Origin: CAAGNP01 sp045595965
Lineage (GTDB): Bacteria > Bacteroidota > Bacteroidia > Bacteroidales > UBA932
DNA length: 64,000 bases
Assembly: GCA_045595965.1 (NCBI GenBank)
Contig: JAZOBN010000032.1
Span: forward strand, 62,001-126,000
Direction: 5' to 3'
The notes beneath the pieces are model-generated. The model did no database searches. It was not told where the DNA came from and was given only the letters and a program-made list of their open reading frames with translations. Made by a program: the position numbers and the translations under genes. The first letter of the stretch is position 1. Each line of letters opens with the position of its first letter. Positions 8,681-17,787 of the stretch are shown here, one piece after another.

Positions 8681-10972
8681 ATGAGAAAATTACTTTTAAC
8701 TACAATTATCATATTGCTGGCTGCAGGTTCGGCGCTGGCACAGGTGGCACCAAAGTCAAGAAGTGTCAATGGTGTCGTATATACAAAAGACAATAGCGGA
8801 AAACAGGATGTAGTCCCATTTGCCTCAGTTTATTGGCTCCAGTCGGGTACTTATGTGGAATGTGATGTTGACGGCAAGTTCAGCTTTACTGTTTTCGAAG
8901 GGAATGAGGCAACCCTCGTGGCAACGGCTGTAGGTTATAACAAGGATACCGTAGCCATAAACTATGATACCAAATTCGTTGAATTCCACCTTATCGGAGT
9001 AAATGAACTTGAAGAGGCTGTGGTTCAGGCAAAGCAGGAGGGAAACTACCTCTCAAAACTTACCCCTGTCCGTACAGAAGTGATCTCTGCTGCCGGTCTG
9101 TGCAAGATGGCTTGCTGCAACCTTGCTGAGAGTTTTGAGAACTCTGCAAGTGTGACAGTGGGCTATTCAGATGCTATTACAGGGGCAAAACAGATCAGAC
9201 TTCTCGGCCTGTCGGGCATCTACACAGCGATGCTTGATGAGAACAGACCCGCAATGAGGGGACTTGCTGCCCCATTCGGACTCTCTTATGTCCCTGGACA
9301 ATGGCTTGAAAGCATACAGATAGCAAAAGGGCCATCTTCGGTCGTGAATGGTCTTGAGGCTATTACCGGCCAGATCAATATGGAACACCGCAAACCTACA
9401 GATGAGAAGCCTTTGTTCATCAACCTTTTTGTGGATAACCACCTAATGACAGAGGCTAATATTGCCTCTTCTCTCCAGTTGAATGAGAAGTGGAGTACAG
9501 TCCTTTTGGGTCACTACTCATCAATGCCTATGGCTCATGATGGTAATGGTGACGGATTCAAGGATGAACCTACATCGCTTAAGTTTAATATCGCCAACAG
9601 ATGGCTTTATTATGATCAGAGTGGTACTCAGGTGAGATTTGGTGTACGTGCTTTGAGTGATGACAGACTTGGTGGAAGTGTTGACTTCAAAAAAGAGATG
9701 AGAAGCACTGAGACAGGATTTGACACAAATCTCCAGGCCAATAATCTGTGGGGTTCCAATATCAATAACAAAGGGATCAATGCCTATGTAAAAGTGGGTG
9801 TTCCATTGAATGAGGCAAATACCAGAAATATTGCATTTGTGGCAGACTACACATATCACCAGATCGATTCGTATTTCGGTGCAAAAGATTATAACGGGAA
9901 GCAGAATTCGGTATTTGCAAACCTTATCTTCCAACAGGAGATAGGTGAGAGCCATAGAATCAATGCAGGTGTGAGAAATCAGTTTGATATATTCCAGGAG
10001 GGGCTGCAGGACAGATACTACAGAAACTCTTTGTGGAATGAAAACAAATATTTACTTGACAGGAAAGAGAATTCGGTAGGAGTTTATGGTGAATATACAT
10101 ACACATTGGGAGAAAAATTCTCTGTAGTGGCAGGGGTGAGTGCAGACTATAACAATCTTCACGGATTTATGTTCGCCCCCAGGGCAAATATCAAGTATGC
10201 ATTTACCGATAACCTTATTTTCAGAGCTTCCGGCGGAAGGGGATACCGCTCTCCAAATGTCATTGTAGACAATATCGGTATGCTCTCCACAGGGCGTGAG
10301 ATCAGTATTGATCCAAACCTTGATATGGAAGATGCATGGACCTATGGAGCAAACTTTACAGCATATCTCCCAGTAGGGGGGAATAACAACTCCTATTTGA
10401 GTTTCGATTACTTCAGGACAGATTTTAATAAACAGGTAATTGTGGATCAGGAGGCAGATTTGTCTAAAGTGAGGGTGTATAATCTTGATGGCAGATCGTT
10501 TACCAACACTTATCAGGCAGACTTCTCTATCGAACCTATAGAGAGATTTGTTATCATTACCACATTCCGATATACAGATGCTAAGGTGACATTGGCAGGC
10601 CAGGGGCTTGTTGAGAGACCTATGACAAGCAGATACAAAGGGGTGTTGAATCTTCAGTATGCTACCAGAATGAACATCTGGACATTTGACTTCACTGCAC
10701 AGTTGAACGGCCCTTGCAAACTTCCCTATTTTGTAGAGGGAATTGGTGCAGAATCTCCGGTTTATCCCGTCTTCTTCGCCCAAATTACAAGGAAATTCAA
10801 AGGTGTCGATGTTTATATCGGAGGTGAAAACCTTTCAAATTACAAGCAGATGAATCCTATCCTCAATGCAGCTTCACCTTACAGTGAAGATTTCAATGCT
10901 TCAGTTGTGTGGGGACCAATCCTCGGCTGGAAAGTTTATGCAGGAATGAGATTCACATTATGGAAAAAATAA
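8681..10972 (+). CDS. TonB-dependent outer membrane receptor, probably for a metal
   Basis: 763 residues: a signal peptide ending LAQ, then a carboxypeptidase-like regulatory domain (about residues 25-115). A plug domain follows (about 120-235) with QIRLLGLSG, GPSSVVNGLEAITGQIN and a CC pair (MACCNLAESF). The rest is a 22-strand-type barrel with the RASGGRGYRSPN element. TonB receptors import ligands across the outer membrane using TonB/ExbBD energy. The substrate is inferred, not seen: the flanking Cys/His-rich and HMA proteins suggest copper or another soft metal. It lies 53 bp after the small protein and 21 bp before the HMA gene. There is no SusD partner, so a glycan role is unlikely. Confidence 0.9.
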   Translation: MRKLLLTTIIILLAAGSALAQVAPKSRSVNGVVYTKDNSGKQDVVPFASVYWLQSGTYVECDVDGKFSFTVFEGNEATLVATAVGYNKDTVAINYDTKFVEFHLIGVNELEEAVVQAKQEGNYLSKLTPVRTEVISAAGLCKMACCNLAESFENSASVTVGYSDAITGAKQIRLLGLSGIYTAMLDENRPAMRGLAAPFGLSYVPGQWLESIQIAKGPSSVVNGLEAITGQINMEHRKPTDEKPLFINLFVDNHLMTEANIASSLQLNEKWSTVLLGHYSSMPMAHDGNGDGFKDEPTSLKFNIANRWLYYDQSGTQVRFGVRALSDDRLGGSVDFKKEMRSTETGFDTNLQANNLWGSNINNKGINAYVKVGVPLNEANTRNIAFVADYTYHQIDSYFGAKDYNGKQNSVFANLIFQQEIGESHRINAGVRNQFDIFQEGLQDRYYRNSLWNENKYLLDRKENSVGVYGEYTYTLGEKFSVVAGVSADYNNLHGFMFAPRANIKYAFTDNLIFRASGGRGYRSPNVIVDNIGMLSTGREISIDPNLDMEDAWTYGANFTAYLPVGGNNNSYLSFDYFRTDFNKQVIVDQEADLSKVRVYNLDGRSFTNTYQADFSIEPIERFVIITTFRYTDAKVTLAGQGLVERPMTSRYKGVLNLQYATRMNIWTFDFTAQLNGPCKLPYFVEGIGAESPVYPVFFAQITRKFKGVDVYIGGENLSNYKQMNPILNAASPYSEDFNASVVWGPILGWKVYAGMRFTLWKK

Positions 10973-10993
10973 TCATTAAATATAATTACAAGT

Positions 10994-11311
10994 ATGAAAA
11001 ATTTATTCAGAGTAGTATTGGTGGCAGTTATTGCACTTTTCGCAGTTAATGCTCAAGCAAACGGACAAGACAAAAAACAGAAAGAGGCAGAAGTTACTTT
11101 CAATGTAAATGTTGACTGTGCATCTTGCGTGAAGAAACTTGAATCTAACCTCCCTTTTGAAAAAGGTGTTAAAGATTTGAAAGTGAGTTTGGAAGAGCAA
11201 ACAGTATGGTTCAAATACCAACCAAGCAAAACAACTAAAGAGAAATTGGCAGAGGCAATTAAGAAATTCGGATACGAAGTTTCTGAAAAAGTACAAGAGG
11301 AAAAGAAATAA
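10994..11311 (+). CDS. Exported heavy-metal-associated (HMA) domain protein
   Basis: 105 residues with a signal peptide (to about residue 25), then a single ferredoxin-like HMA domain. The metal site is VDCASCVKKLES, matching the CxxC motif of CopZ/MerP-like chaperones. Most such proteins have a Met before the first Cys; here the sequence is DCASC. A periplasmic copper or mercury carrier working with the upstream TonB receptor is the simplest reading. The gene ends 20 bp before the GH9 fusion gene, which may be read through. Confidence 0.88.
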   Translation: MKNLFRVVLVAVIALFAVNAQANGQDKKQKEAEVTFNVNVDCASCVKKLESNLPFEKGVKDLKVSLEEQTVWFKYQPSKTTKEKLAEAIKKFGYEVSEKVQEEKK

Positions 11312-11331
11312 TAACCCCAGATCTTCTGATT

Positions 11332-13815
11332 ATGCGCAGATTTTTAATTGTAATGGTTGCGTTGTGCTTCTATGCACAAATTTTTGCACAATCTTGGGTC
11401 AGGGTCAACCAGGCTGGTTATCTCCCTACAGACATCAAAGTTGCTGTCCTGGTCTCTTTAGATGAGGCAGATGGGGCATTTGAAGTGTATGATGCACTTA
11501 CCCATAAACAGGTGTTCAAAGGTAAAGGAGAGAGTGGCAATGCCTCAAAATGGGGCTTCAAGAGGAGTTATCGTCTCGATTTCTCAAGTCTTGAAACACC
11601 TGGCGGATACTATATCAAGAGCAATGGCGCACAAAGTCCCGTATTCAGAATCGGGGCAGATGTGTATGATGGTCTGGCTGATTATCTGTTGATTTATATG
11701 AGACAACAGAGGTGTGGTGACAACCCATATAACGGAGAATCATGCCACAACCATGACGGATTTATTGTCGATCACCCGACAAGAAGTGGAGAGAAGATTG
11801 ATGTCACCGGTGGCTGGCACGACGCTACCGATTACCTCCAATATCTCACAACCTCTGCAACTACCACATATCACATGCTCTTTGCGTATATGGAGGCCGA
11901 GGACAAGAGTGTCTTTAAGGATAACTACAATGCGAGGGGTAGAAGGGGTGCAAATGGTATCCCTGATATCCTTGATGAGGCAAAATGGGGGCTTGACTGG
12001 CTGGTAAAGATGAATCCGGAAGACAGGGTGATGTTCAACCAGATTGCAGATGATAGAGACCACGCCGGGTTCAGAGTTCCACATAAAGACTCTGTTGACT
12101 ATGGTTGGGGGCCTGGTGCAGGACGTCCTGTCTATTTTGTGACCGGCAAACGTCAGGGACTGAGATCTCACATCAACAGAACAACCGGTGTCTCATCTTC
12201 CGCAGCAAAATTTGCCTCTACTTTTGCTTTGGGTGCTGAGGTTTTGAGCGAGTTCTATCCCGAATTTTGCGAGACAATCCTTTATAAAGCACAACAGGCC
12301 TATGATTTCGCTATTGAAGATGTAGGAAACACACAAACTGCTTGTGTGGTTTCACCATTCTTCTATGAAGAGGACAGTTTTGTTGACGATATAGAGCTTG
12401 CTGCTGCCACATTTATGAATTTTACCAAGCAGGAGAGTTGGAAAAAACAGGCAGATTACTGGGGTGAACTTGAGCCGGTATCTCCATGGATGGAACTTGG
12501 TAGGGGGAGACACTACCAGTACTACCCATTCATAAATCTCGGTCACTACTATCTGGCTAAAAGTGATGATGAAAAGATCAGCGACAAATATTCAGAATAT
12601 ATGCGTCAGGGTCTTCAGGATATTAAAGATAGGGCAGCTGATGATCCATTCATGAACGGTATCCCATACATCTGGTGCTCAAACAACCTAGTGTCTGCCG
12701 CAATTACCCAGGCACGATTGTACAATGAGGTGACCGGTGACAACTCTTTCCTTGAGATGGAGGCAGCATTGAGAGACTGGTTGCTCGGCTGTAACCCATG
12801 GGGAACATCCATGATTGTAGGTTACCCGGCAACGGGTGATTATCCCGAGTTCCCCCACTCCTCATATCTTGTTGTGAATGGGGATATCACCTATGGCGGT
12901 CTTGTTGATGGTCCGGTCTATTACTCTGTGTTCAAAGAGAGGGCAGACAAATATATGACTATTGACAGTGAGCAGTACAGCCCATTCAACAACGGTATAG
13001 CTGTATATCACGATGACCTTGAAGATTTCTCAACTAATGAGCCCACAATGGATGGTACTGCAGGTCTGACATACTATTTCGGTAAGATGGAGTCGAAAGG
13101 GAACTCTTTGAAAAAGGTTAAAGCAGTTAAAGATCCATGCGGAAGTACTATAAGGGTGAATCCTGATGAGAAGAGGATCTATTTCATATTTTCGGCAGAT
13201 ACCCGTTTCAACGGCGGTAACCATATCCTTAAGACTTTGGAGAAACATAAAATCAAAGGTTCTTTCTTCCTGACAGGAAACTGCTTGAGGATGGAGGAGC
13301 ACAAAGATCTTATCCAGAGAATTATCGATGGGGGGCACTATGTTGGGGGCCACTCAGACAACCACCTTTTGTATGCTGATTGGGGAAAAAGGGATTCTAC
13401 ACTCGTAACCAGAGACAGTCTTATGAAAGACCTGATGGCCAATTATGCCGAACTTGAGAAATTCGGAATTTCAAAGAGTGATGCAAAATGGTATCTTCCC
13501 CCATACGAATACTATAATACTGAGACTGTTGATTGGATTGAGGCTGCAGGTATCAATGTTATGAACCTGACACCGGGTAGCGCAACATCTGCAGATTATA
13601 CTATTCCAAGTATGTCCAATTACCGTACTGCCCAGACTCTGATAAATTCCCTAATGGAATTTGAGGCTAAAGAGGGGTTGAACGGCGCAATCATACTTAT
13701 ACACCCGGGAATAGAACCCAGCAGACCCGATCCTTTGTATGTGAGACTTGGTGAAATCATCAAGACACTCAAGAAGAAAGGATATACATTCGGTTCGTTT
13801 AGTGAATTGGAATAA
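11332..13815 (+). CDS. GH9 glycoside hydrolase fused to a CE4 (NodB) deacetylase domain
   Basis: 827 residues with a signal peptide (to about residue 19). An N-terminal Ig-like CelD_N domain (about 20-105) contains VNQAGYLP. A GH9 catalytic domain follows (about 110-590). GGWHDATDY at 160-168 carries the paired catalytic Asp (164/167). The acid is likely Glu570 in FSTNEPTMDGTAG. The C-terminus from about residue 610 is a polysaccharide deacetylase fold. Metal-binding HSDNH is at 674-678, LPPYEYYN follows, and the first motif is FSADTRF instead of TFDD. GH9 enzymes cut beta-1,4-glucans and related polymers; CE4 removes acetyl groups. The weakened first motif leaves deacetylase activity uncertain. 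Confidence 0.9.
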   Translation: MRRFLIVMVALCFYAQIFAQSWVRVNQAGYLPTDIKVAVLVSLDEADGAFEVYDALTHKQVFKGKGESGNASKWGFKRSYRLDFSSLETPGGYYIKSNGAQSPVFRIGADVYDGLADYLLIYMRQQRCGDNPYNGESCHNHDGFIVDHPTRSGEKIDVTGGWHDATDYLQYLTTSATTTYHMLFAYMEAEDKSVFKDNYNARGRRGANGIPDILDEAKWGLDWLVKMNPEDRVMFNQIADDRDHAGFRVPHKDSVDYGWGPGAGRPVYFVTGKRQGLRSHINRTTGVSSSAAKFASTFALGAEVLSEFYPEFCETILYKAQQAYDFAIEDVGNTQTACVVSPFFYEEDSFVDDIELAAATFMNFTKQESWKKQADYWGELEPVSPWMELGRGRHYQYYPFINLGHYYLAKSDDEKISDKYSEYMRQGLQDIKDRAADDPFMNGIPYIWCSNNLVSAAITQARLYNEVTGDNSFLEMEAALRDWLLGCNPWGTSMIVGYPATGDYPEFPHSSYLVVNGDITYGGLVDGPVYYSVFKERADKYMTIDSEQYSPFNNGIAVYHDDLEDFSTNEPTMDGTAGLTYYFGKMESKGNSLKKVKAVKDPCGSTIRVNPDEKRIYFIFSADTRFNGGNHILKTLEKHKIKGSFFLTGNCLRMEEHKDLIQRIIDGGHYVGGHSDNHLLYADWGKRDSTLVTRDSLMKDLMANYAELEKFGISKSDAKWYLPPYEYYNTETVDWIEAAGINVMNLTPGSATSADYTIPSMSNYRTAQTLINSLMEFEAKEGLNGAIILIHPGIEPSRPDPLYVRLGEIIKTLKKKGYTFGSFSELE

Positions 13816-13819
13816 AATT

Positions 13820-14668
13820 ATGTACGAGATAGTAAAAAAGAGGGATCTCAATCCTTCGATATGTCTTATGGAGGTTTCTGCCCCAAGGCTTGCAGCATCA
13901 GCCAAGCCAGGGCAGTTCCTTATAGTCAGGACAGATGAAAATGGGGAGAGGATTCCCCTTACTGTATGCGATTATGACAAGGAGAGTGGTACAGTAACCA
14001 TTGTTACCCAGAAAGTTGGTGCTTCAAGTAGGAAAATATGTGCATTGAATCAAGGTGATTCATTTGCAGATGTTGTGGGCCCGTTGGGGCAACCATCTGA
14101 ATTTGTCTATGAAAGTGATGAAGAATTGAAGGGTAAGAGATTCATCTTTATCGCCGGAGGTCTCGGTACAGCCCCTGTTTACCCACAGGTAAAATACCTT
14201 AAAGAGCGTGGGGCGAAGGTGGATGTCATTGTGGGGGCAAAGAGCAGCGACCTCCTTATTCTTGAGGAGGAGATGCAGAGTGTTTCTGATAACCTCTACA
14301 TCTGTACAGATGATGGTTCAAAAGGGATGAAAGGGCTTGTTACCGAGAAACTCACCCAATTGTGCGAAGCTGGGGAGAAGTATAATCAGGCGGTCTCTAT
14401 CGGACCTATGATTATGATGAAATTTGTAACCTTGACAGCAAAAAAATATGAGCTCCCTCTGGTGGTAAGTCTCAATACCCTGATGGTAGATGGTACAGGT
14501 ATGTGTGGTGCATGCAGGGTAACTGTTGGTGGCAAGATCCGTTTTGCTTGTGTGGAGGGACCCGAATTTGATGCATATCAAGTCGATTTCGATGAGGCCT
14601 TGCGCAGACAATCAATGTATAAGAGTCAAGAGGTGGAGGCAGACCATAAGTGCAGAATTAGAAACTGA
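13820..14668 (+). CDS. nfnA: Ferredoxin:NADP+ oxidoreductase small subunit, NfnA/SudB type
   Basis: 282 residues from the ATG at 13820; an earlier in-frame start would lie deep inside the GH9 gene. It has an FAD-binding domain of the ferredoxin reductase type, with RIPLTVCDYD, and a nucleotide-binding domain with FIAGGLGTAPVYPQ. The C-terminal 2Fe-2S ligands are Cys229, Cys232 (MCGACR) and Cys244, with a further acidic ligand possible. Size and order match NfnA of the NADH-dependent ferredoxin:NADP+ oxidoreductase. The older label is sulfide dehydrogenase or dihydroorotate dehydrogenase electron-transfer subunit. It sits 7 bp upstream of the large subunit. Confidence 0.85.
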   Translation: MYEIVKKRDLNPSICLMEVSAPRLAASAKPGQFLIVRTDENGERIPLTVCDYDKESGTVTIVTQKVGASSRKICALNQGDSFADVVGPLGQPSEFVYESDEELKGKRFIFIAGGLGTAPVYPQVKYLKERGAKVDVIVGAKSSDLLILEEEMQSVSDNLYICTDDGSKGMKGLVTEKLTQLCEAGEKYNQAVSIGPMIMMKFVTLTAKKYELPLVVSLNTLMVDGTGMCGACRVTVGGKIRFACVEGPEFDAYQVDFDEALRRQSMYKSQEVEADHKCRIRN

Positions 14669-14675
14669 ATTCCAA

Positions 14676-16067
14676 ATGGCAAATAGAATTGATAGAGTTC
14701 CTGTCAGGGAACAGGATCCGTTACTGAGAGGTAAAAATTTTGAAGAGGTGTGCTTCGGTTACAGTGTAGAGGAGGCACAACTTGAGGCTACCCGATGTCT
14801 CGACTGCAAAAAGCCCGGATGTATGACAGCTTGTCCTGTCTCGGTGAAAATTCCCGCTTTCATCCGTAAGGTAGCTGAGGGCGATTTTGTTGAGGCTGGA
14901 CGTATAATCTCATTGGACAACTCTCTCCCGGCTGTATGCGGAAGGGTATGCCCTCAGGAGAACCAATGCGAAGGTTCTTGCATCCTTGGTTTCAAGGGGA
15001 ACCCTGTGGCAATAGGAAAACTTGAGCGTTTTGTTGCCGACTGGAATAGGGAAAATGGGGTGGTTCACAACGAAAAAGAGCCTTCCAATGGGATGAAGGT
15101 GGCAGTCGTGGGAAGTGGTCCTGCTGGTCTTGCCTGTGCATCGGATCTTGCAAAATGGGGATACGATGTGACTATCTTCGAAAGTCTGCATAAAGCAGGA
15201 GGGGTTCTTCAGTATGGAATTCCCGAATTCAGATTGCCAAAGGAGAAAGTGGTAAAGGCTGAAATTGAGAAGTTGAAAGGGCTTGGGGTAAAGATTGAAA
15301 CCAATGTCGTTGTGGGGAGAACTGTTACTGTCGACCAGCTTCTGAATGAAGAGGGGTTCAACGCTCTGTTTGTCGGATCAGGTGCGGGGCTTCCTAAGTT
15401 TATGGGTATTCCTGGCGAGAACCTGAACGGAGTATTCTCAGCAAATGAATTCCTTACCCGCAACAATCTAATGAAGGCCTATACAGATGAGAGTGACACC
15501 CCTATATATGTAGGTCACAAAGTTGTCGTTGTCGGAGGGGGAAATGTGGCTATGGATGCGGCACGTACTGCATTGCGTCTTGGGGCTGATGTCACCGTTG
15601 TGTACCGCAGAACTGAAAAAGAGTTGCCTGCAAGGTCAGAAGAGGTGCATCATGCCAAAGAGGAGGGGATCAATTTCAAAATGTTGACCAACCCCGTTGA
15701 AATCCTCTCTGACGAGAAAGGCTGGGTCAGATCTATCCGTTGCCAGCAGATGGAACTTGGAGAGCCTGATGCTTCAGGAAGACGCTCTCCGGTAGCAATA
15801 GAGGGGGCATTTGTCGAGATCGATACAGATGTCGTAATAATGTCTTTGGGAACATCACCCAACCCATTGATTGCGGGGACAACACCAGGACTTGATACCA
15901 CTCCGAGGGGCTGTATCATAGCTTCTGAAGATGGAGCTACATCCAAAGAGTTCGTTTTTGCAGGGGGAGATGCAGTGACAGGGGCGGCAACAGTAATTCT
16001 TGCCATGGGGGCAGGTAGGAAAGCGGCAAAAGCAATAGATGAAAAATTAAAGAAACTAAACAGATAA
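14676..16067 (+). CDS. nfnB: Ferredoxin:NADP+ oxidoreductase large subunit, NfnB/GltD type
   Basis: 463 residues from the ATG at 14676. The N-terminal domain binds two iron-sulfur clusters (CLDCKKPGCMTACPV and CGRVCPQENQCEGSC). An FAD-binding GxGxxG site (VGSGPAGLACASDL) and an NADPH site (VVVGGGNVAMDAARTALRLG) follow. Alone it resembles GltD, the glutamate synthase small subunit, but no gltB is present and the NfnA-type partner is adjacent. The pair is therefore best read as the flavin-bifurcating complex that couples NADH and reduced ferredoxin to NADP+ reduction in anaerobes. hisS follows 13 bp later. Confidence 0.88.
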   Translation: MANRIDRVPVREQDPLLRGKNFEEVCFGYSVEEAQLEATRCLDCKKPGCMTACPVSVKIPAFIRKVAEGDFVEAGRIISLDNSLPAVCGRVCPQENQCEGSCILGFKGNPVAIGKLERFVADWNRENGVVHNEKEPSNGMKVAVVGSGPAGLACASDLAKWGYDVTIFESLHKAGGVLQYGIPEFRLPKEKVVKAEIEKLKGLGVKIETNVVVGRTVTVDQLLNEEGFNALFVGSGAGLPKFMGIPGENLNGVFSANEFLTRNNLMKAYTDESDTPIYVGHKVVVVGGGNVAMDAARTALRLGADVTVVYRRTEKELPARSEEVHHAKEEGINFKMLTNPVEILSDEKGWVRSIRCQQMELGEPDASGRRSPVAIEGAFVEIDTDVVIMSLGTSPNPLIAGTTPGLDTTPRGCIIASEDGATSKEFVFAGGDAVTGAATVILAMGAGRKAAKAIDEKLKKLNR

Positions 16068-16080
16068 ATAACTATACATC

Positions 16081-17466
16081 ATGGCTCAAAAACCATCAAT
16101 ACCAAAGGGTACAAGGGATTTCTCTCCTGTGGAAATGGCTGGGAGAAATTATATTTTCGACACAGTTAAGGGCGTTTTCAAAAAATATGGATTCTTGCCT
16201 TTGGAGACCCCATCAATGGAGAACCTCTCAACATTGCTTGGAAAATATGGAGAGGAGGGGGATAAACTTCTATTCAAAGTGTTGAATTCGGGTGATGCAT
16301 TCTCTGGAGTCGATTATCAGGGATATAAAGTGGGTGAGGAGAATGGAAAAACATTCTACAACAGCAATGCCCTTTCTTTGAAAGTTTGCGAAAAGGGTCT
16401 CCGCTACGATTTGACAGTTCCATTTGCCCGTTATGTGGTACAGCATCAGAATGAACTTACCTTCCCATTCAAAAGGTATCAGTTGCAGCCTGTATGGAGA
16501 GCCGACCGTCCACAGAAAGGGCGCTACAGAGAGTTTTACCAATGTGATGTCGATGTGATCGGGAGCAAGTCGCTGTTGAATGAACTTGAACTTGTCCAGA
16601 TTGTTGATGAGGTATTTACATTGTTCGATATAAAGGTGTGTGTCAAGATCAATAACCGAAAGATTCTTTCTGGACTTGCCGAGATTTCTGGACACCCTGA
16701 CAAGTTGATCGATATCACTGTTGCTATCGATAAGATTGATAAGATCGGTCTTGATGCTGTCAAGGAAGAACTGCGTGAAAGGGGACTGGATGATAGTGCA
16801 ATTGCTATAATAGAACCTGTATTGACCCTCTCAGGTAATTCTTCTGAAAAACTTGCAACCATGAGAGGAATCCTTGCAAATTCTGAAGTGGGTCTTAAAG
16901 GTGTGGATGAACTTGAGGAGTTGTTCGGATTGATTGATGCTTCAGGTGTACGTCAGGAGGTGGAGATAGATCTCTCACTCGCTCGTGGACTTAACTACTA
17001 CACAGGTGCCATTTTTGAGGTGAAAGCCAAGGACTTTGCTATCGGAAGCATTTGTGGCGGCGGACGATATGATGACCTGACCGGAATTTTCGGTCTTCCC
17101 AATATGTCTGGTGTAGGTATCTCATTTGGTGCAGACCGTATCTATGATGTCCTTCTTGGCCTCGACAAATTCCCCAAAGAGGCAGTATCCGGCACAAAAA
17201 TGTTGTTTACCAATATGGGTGCTACAGAGCTCCGTTACGTGATACCTATTGCCAAGGAACTTCGTCTGGCTGGTATCCCTGTGGAAATTTATCCCGATAA
17301 TGTAAAGTTGAAAAAACAATTCGATTATGCGGATAAAAAAGGGATCAAATTCTTGGCTATTGTGGGTGAGAATGAGGTAAATAAAGGGGTAGTTACTTTG
17401 AAGAATCTCCAGACAGGAGAGCAGGTGGAGGTGACTCCGGATGCACTCGCTGAAAAAATTAAGTAG
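16081..17466 (+). CDS. hisS: Histidyl-tRNA synthetase
   Basis: 461 residues; charges tRNA-His. Motif 2 (YQLQPVWRADRPQKGRYREFYQCDVDVIG) and the histidine-binding signature LARGLNYYTG are both present, followed by motif 3 (SICGGGRYDDLTG) and a C-terminal anticodon-binding domain. The conserved N-terminus KPSIPKGTRDF supports the ATG at 16081. Last gene before the tRNA-fMet promoter. Confidence 0.97.
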   Translation: MAQKPSIPKGTRDFSPVEMAGRNYIFDTVKGVFKKYGFLPLETPSMENLSTLLGKYGEEGDKLLFKVLNSGDAFSGVDYQGYKVGEENGKTFYNSNALSLKVCEKGLRYDLTVPFARYVVQHQNELTFPFKRYQLQPVWRADRPQKGRYREFYQCDVDVIGSKSLLNELELVQIVDEVFTLFDIKVCVKINNRKILSGLAEISGHPDKLIDITVAIDKIDKIGLDAVKEELRERGLDDSAIAIIEPVLTLSGNSSEKLATMRGILANSEVGLKGVDELEELFGLIDASGVRQEVEIDLSLARGLNYYTGAIFEVKAKDFAIGSICGGGRYDDLTGIFGLPNMSGVGISFGADRIYDVLLGLDKFPKEAVSGTKMLFTNMGATELRYVIPIAKELRLAGIPVEIYPDNVKLKKQFDYADKKGIKFLAIVGENEVNKGVVTLKNLQTGEQVEVTPDALAEKIK

Positions 17467-17474
17467 TCTTAAAA

Positions 17475-17505
17475 TTTGCAAATTCGGAAATAATAGCTAC
17501 CTTTG
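17475..17505 (+). promoter_or_regulatory. Promoter of the initiator tRNA gene
   Basis: TTTG at 17475-17478 and TACCTTTG at 17498-17505, with exactly 19 bp between. The tRNA begins 12 bp after the -7 box. This is the cleanest promoter in the window. Confidence 0.8.
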
Positions 17506-17516
17506 CAACTCAATAC

Positions 17517-17589
<73 letters not shown>

Positions 17590-17593
17590 CTAC

Positions 17594-17621
17594 AAAGGAC
17601 AAATCGCAAGGTTTGTCCTTT
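17594..17621 (+). terminator. Intrinsic terminator after tRNA-fMet
   Basis: A perfect 10-bp stem (AAAGGACAAA/TTTGTCCTTT) with an 8-nt loop, followed by TTCTTG. It lies 4 bp after the tRNA. Confidence 0.8.
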
Positions 17622-17787
17622 TCTTGTATATTTGTCACACAATGTAAATGAATGTTGCTACCCCTTTTGCAGATTTCAGATTGGATTGGAAAAAACGTTG
17701 ATGAATTGGAATAGCAATATATTTGGAATGTGATTTGTATGTATCAGTATGTTTTTTTAGTAACCATTTAATACAGCATAAATTGTT

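Noticed and set aside
10052..10783. A 243-codon minus-strand frame
   Set aside because: Antisense to the TonB receptor barrel, Cys/Ile-rich, no recognisable domain.
14526..14675. Upstream extension of the NfnB gene by 50 codons
   Set aside because: It overlaps the NfnA coding region and has no similarity to the family; the ATG at 14676 gives the normal N-terminus.
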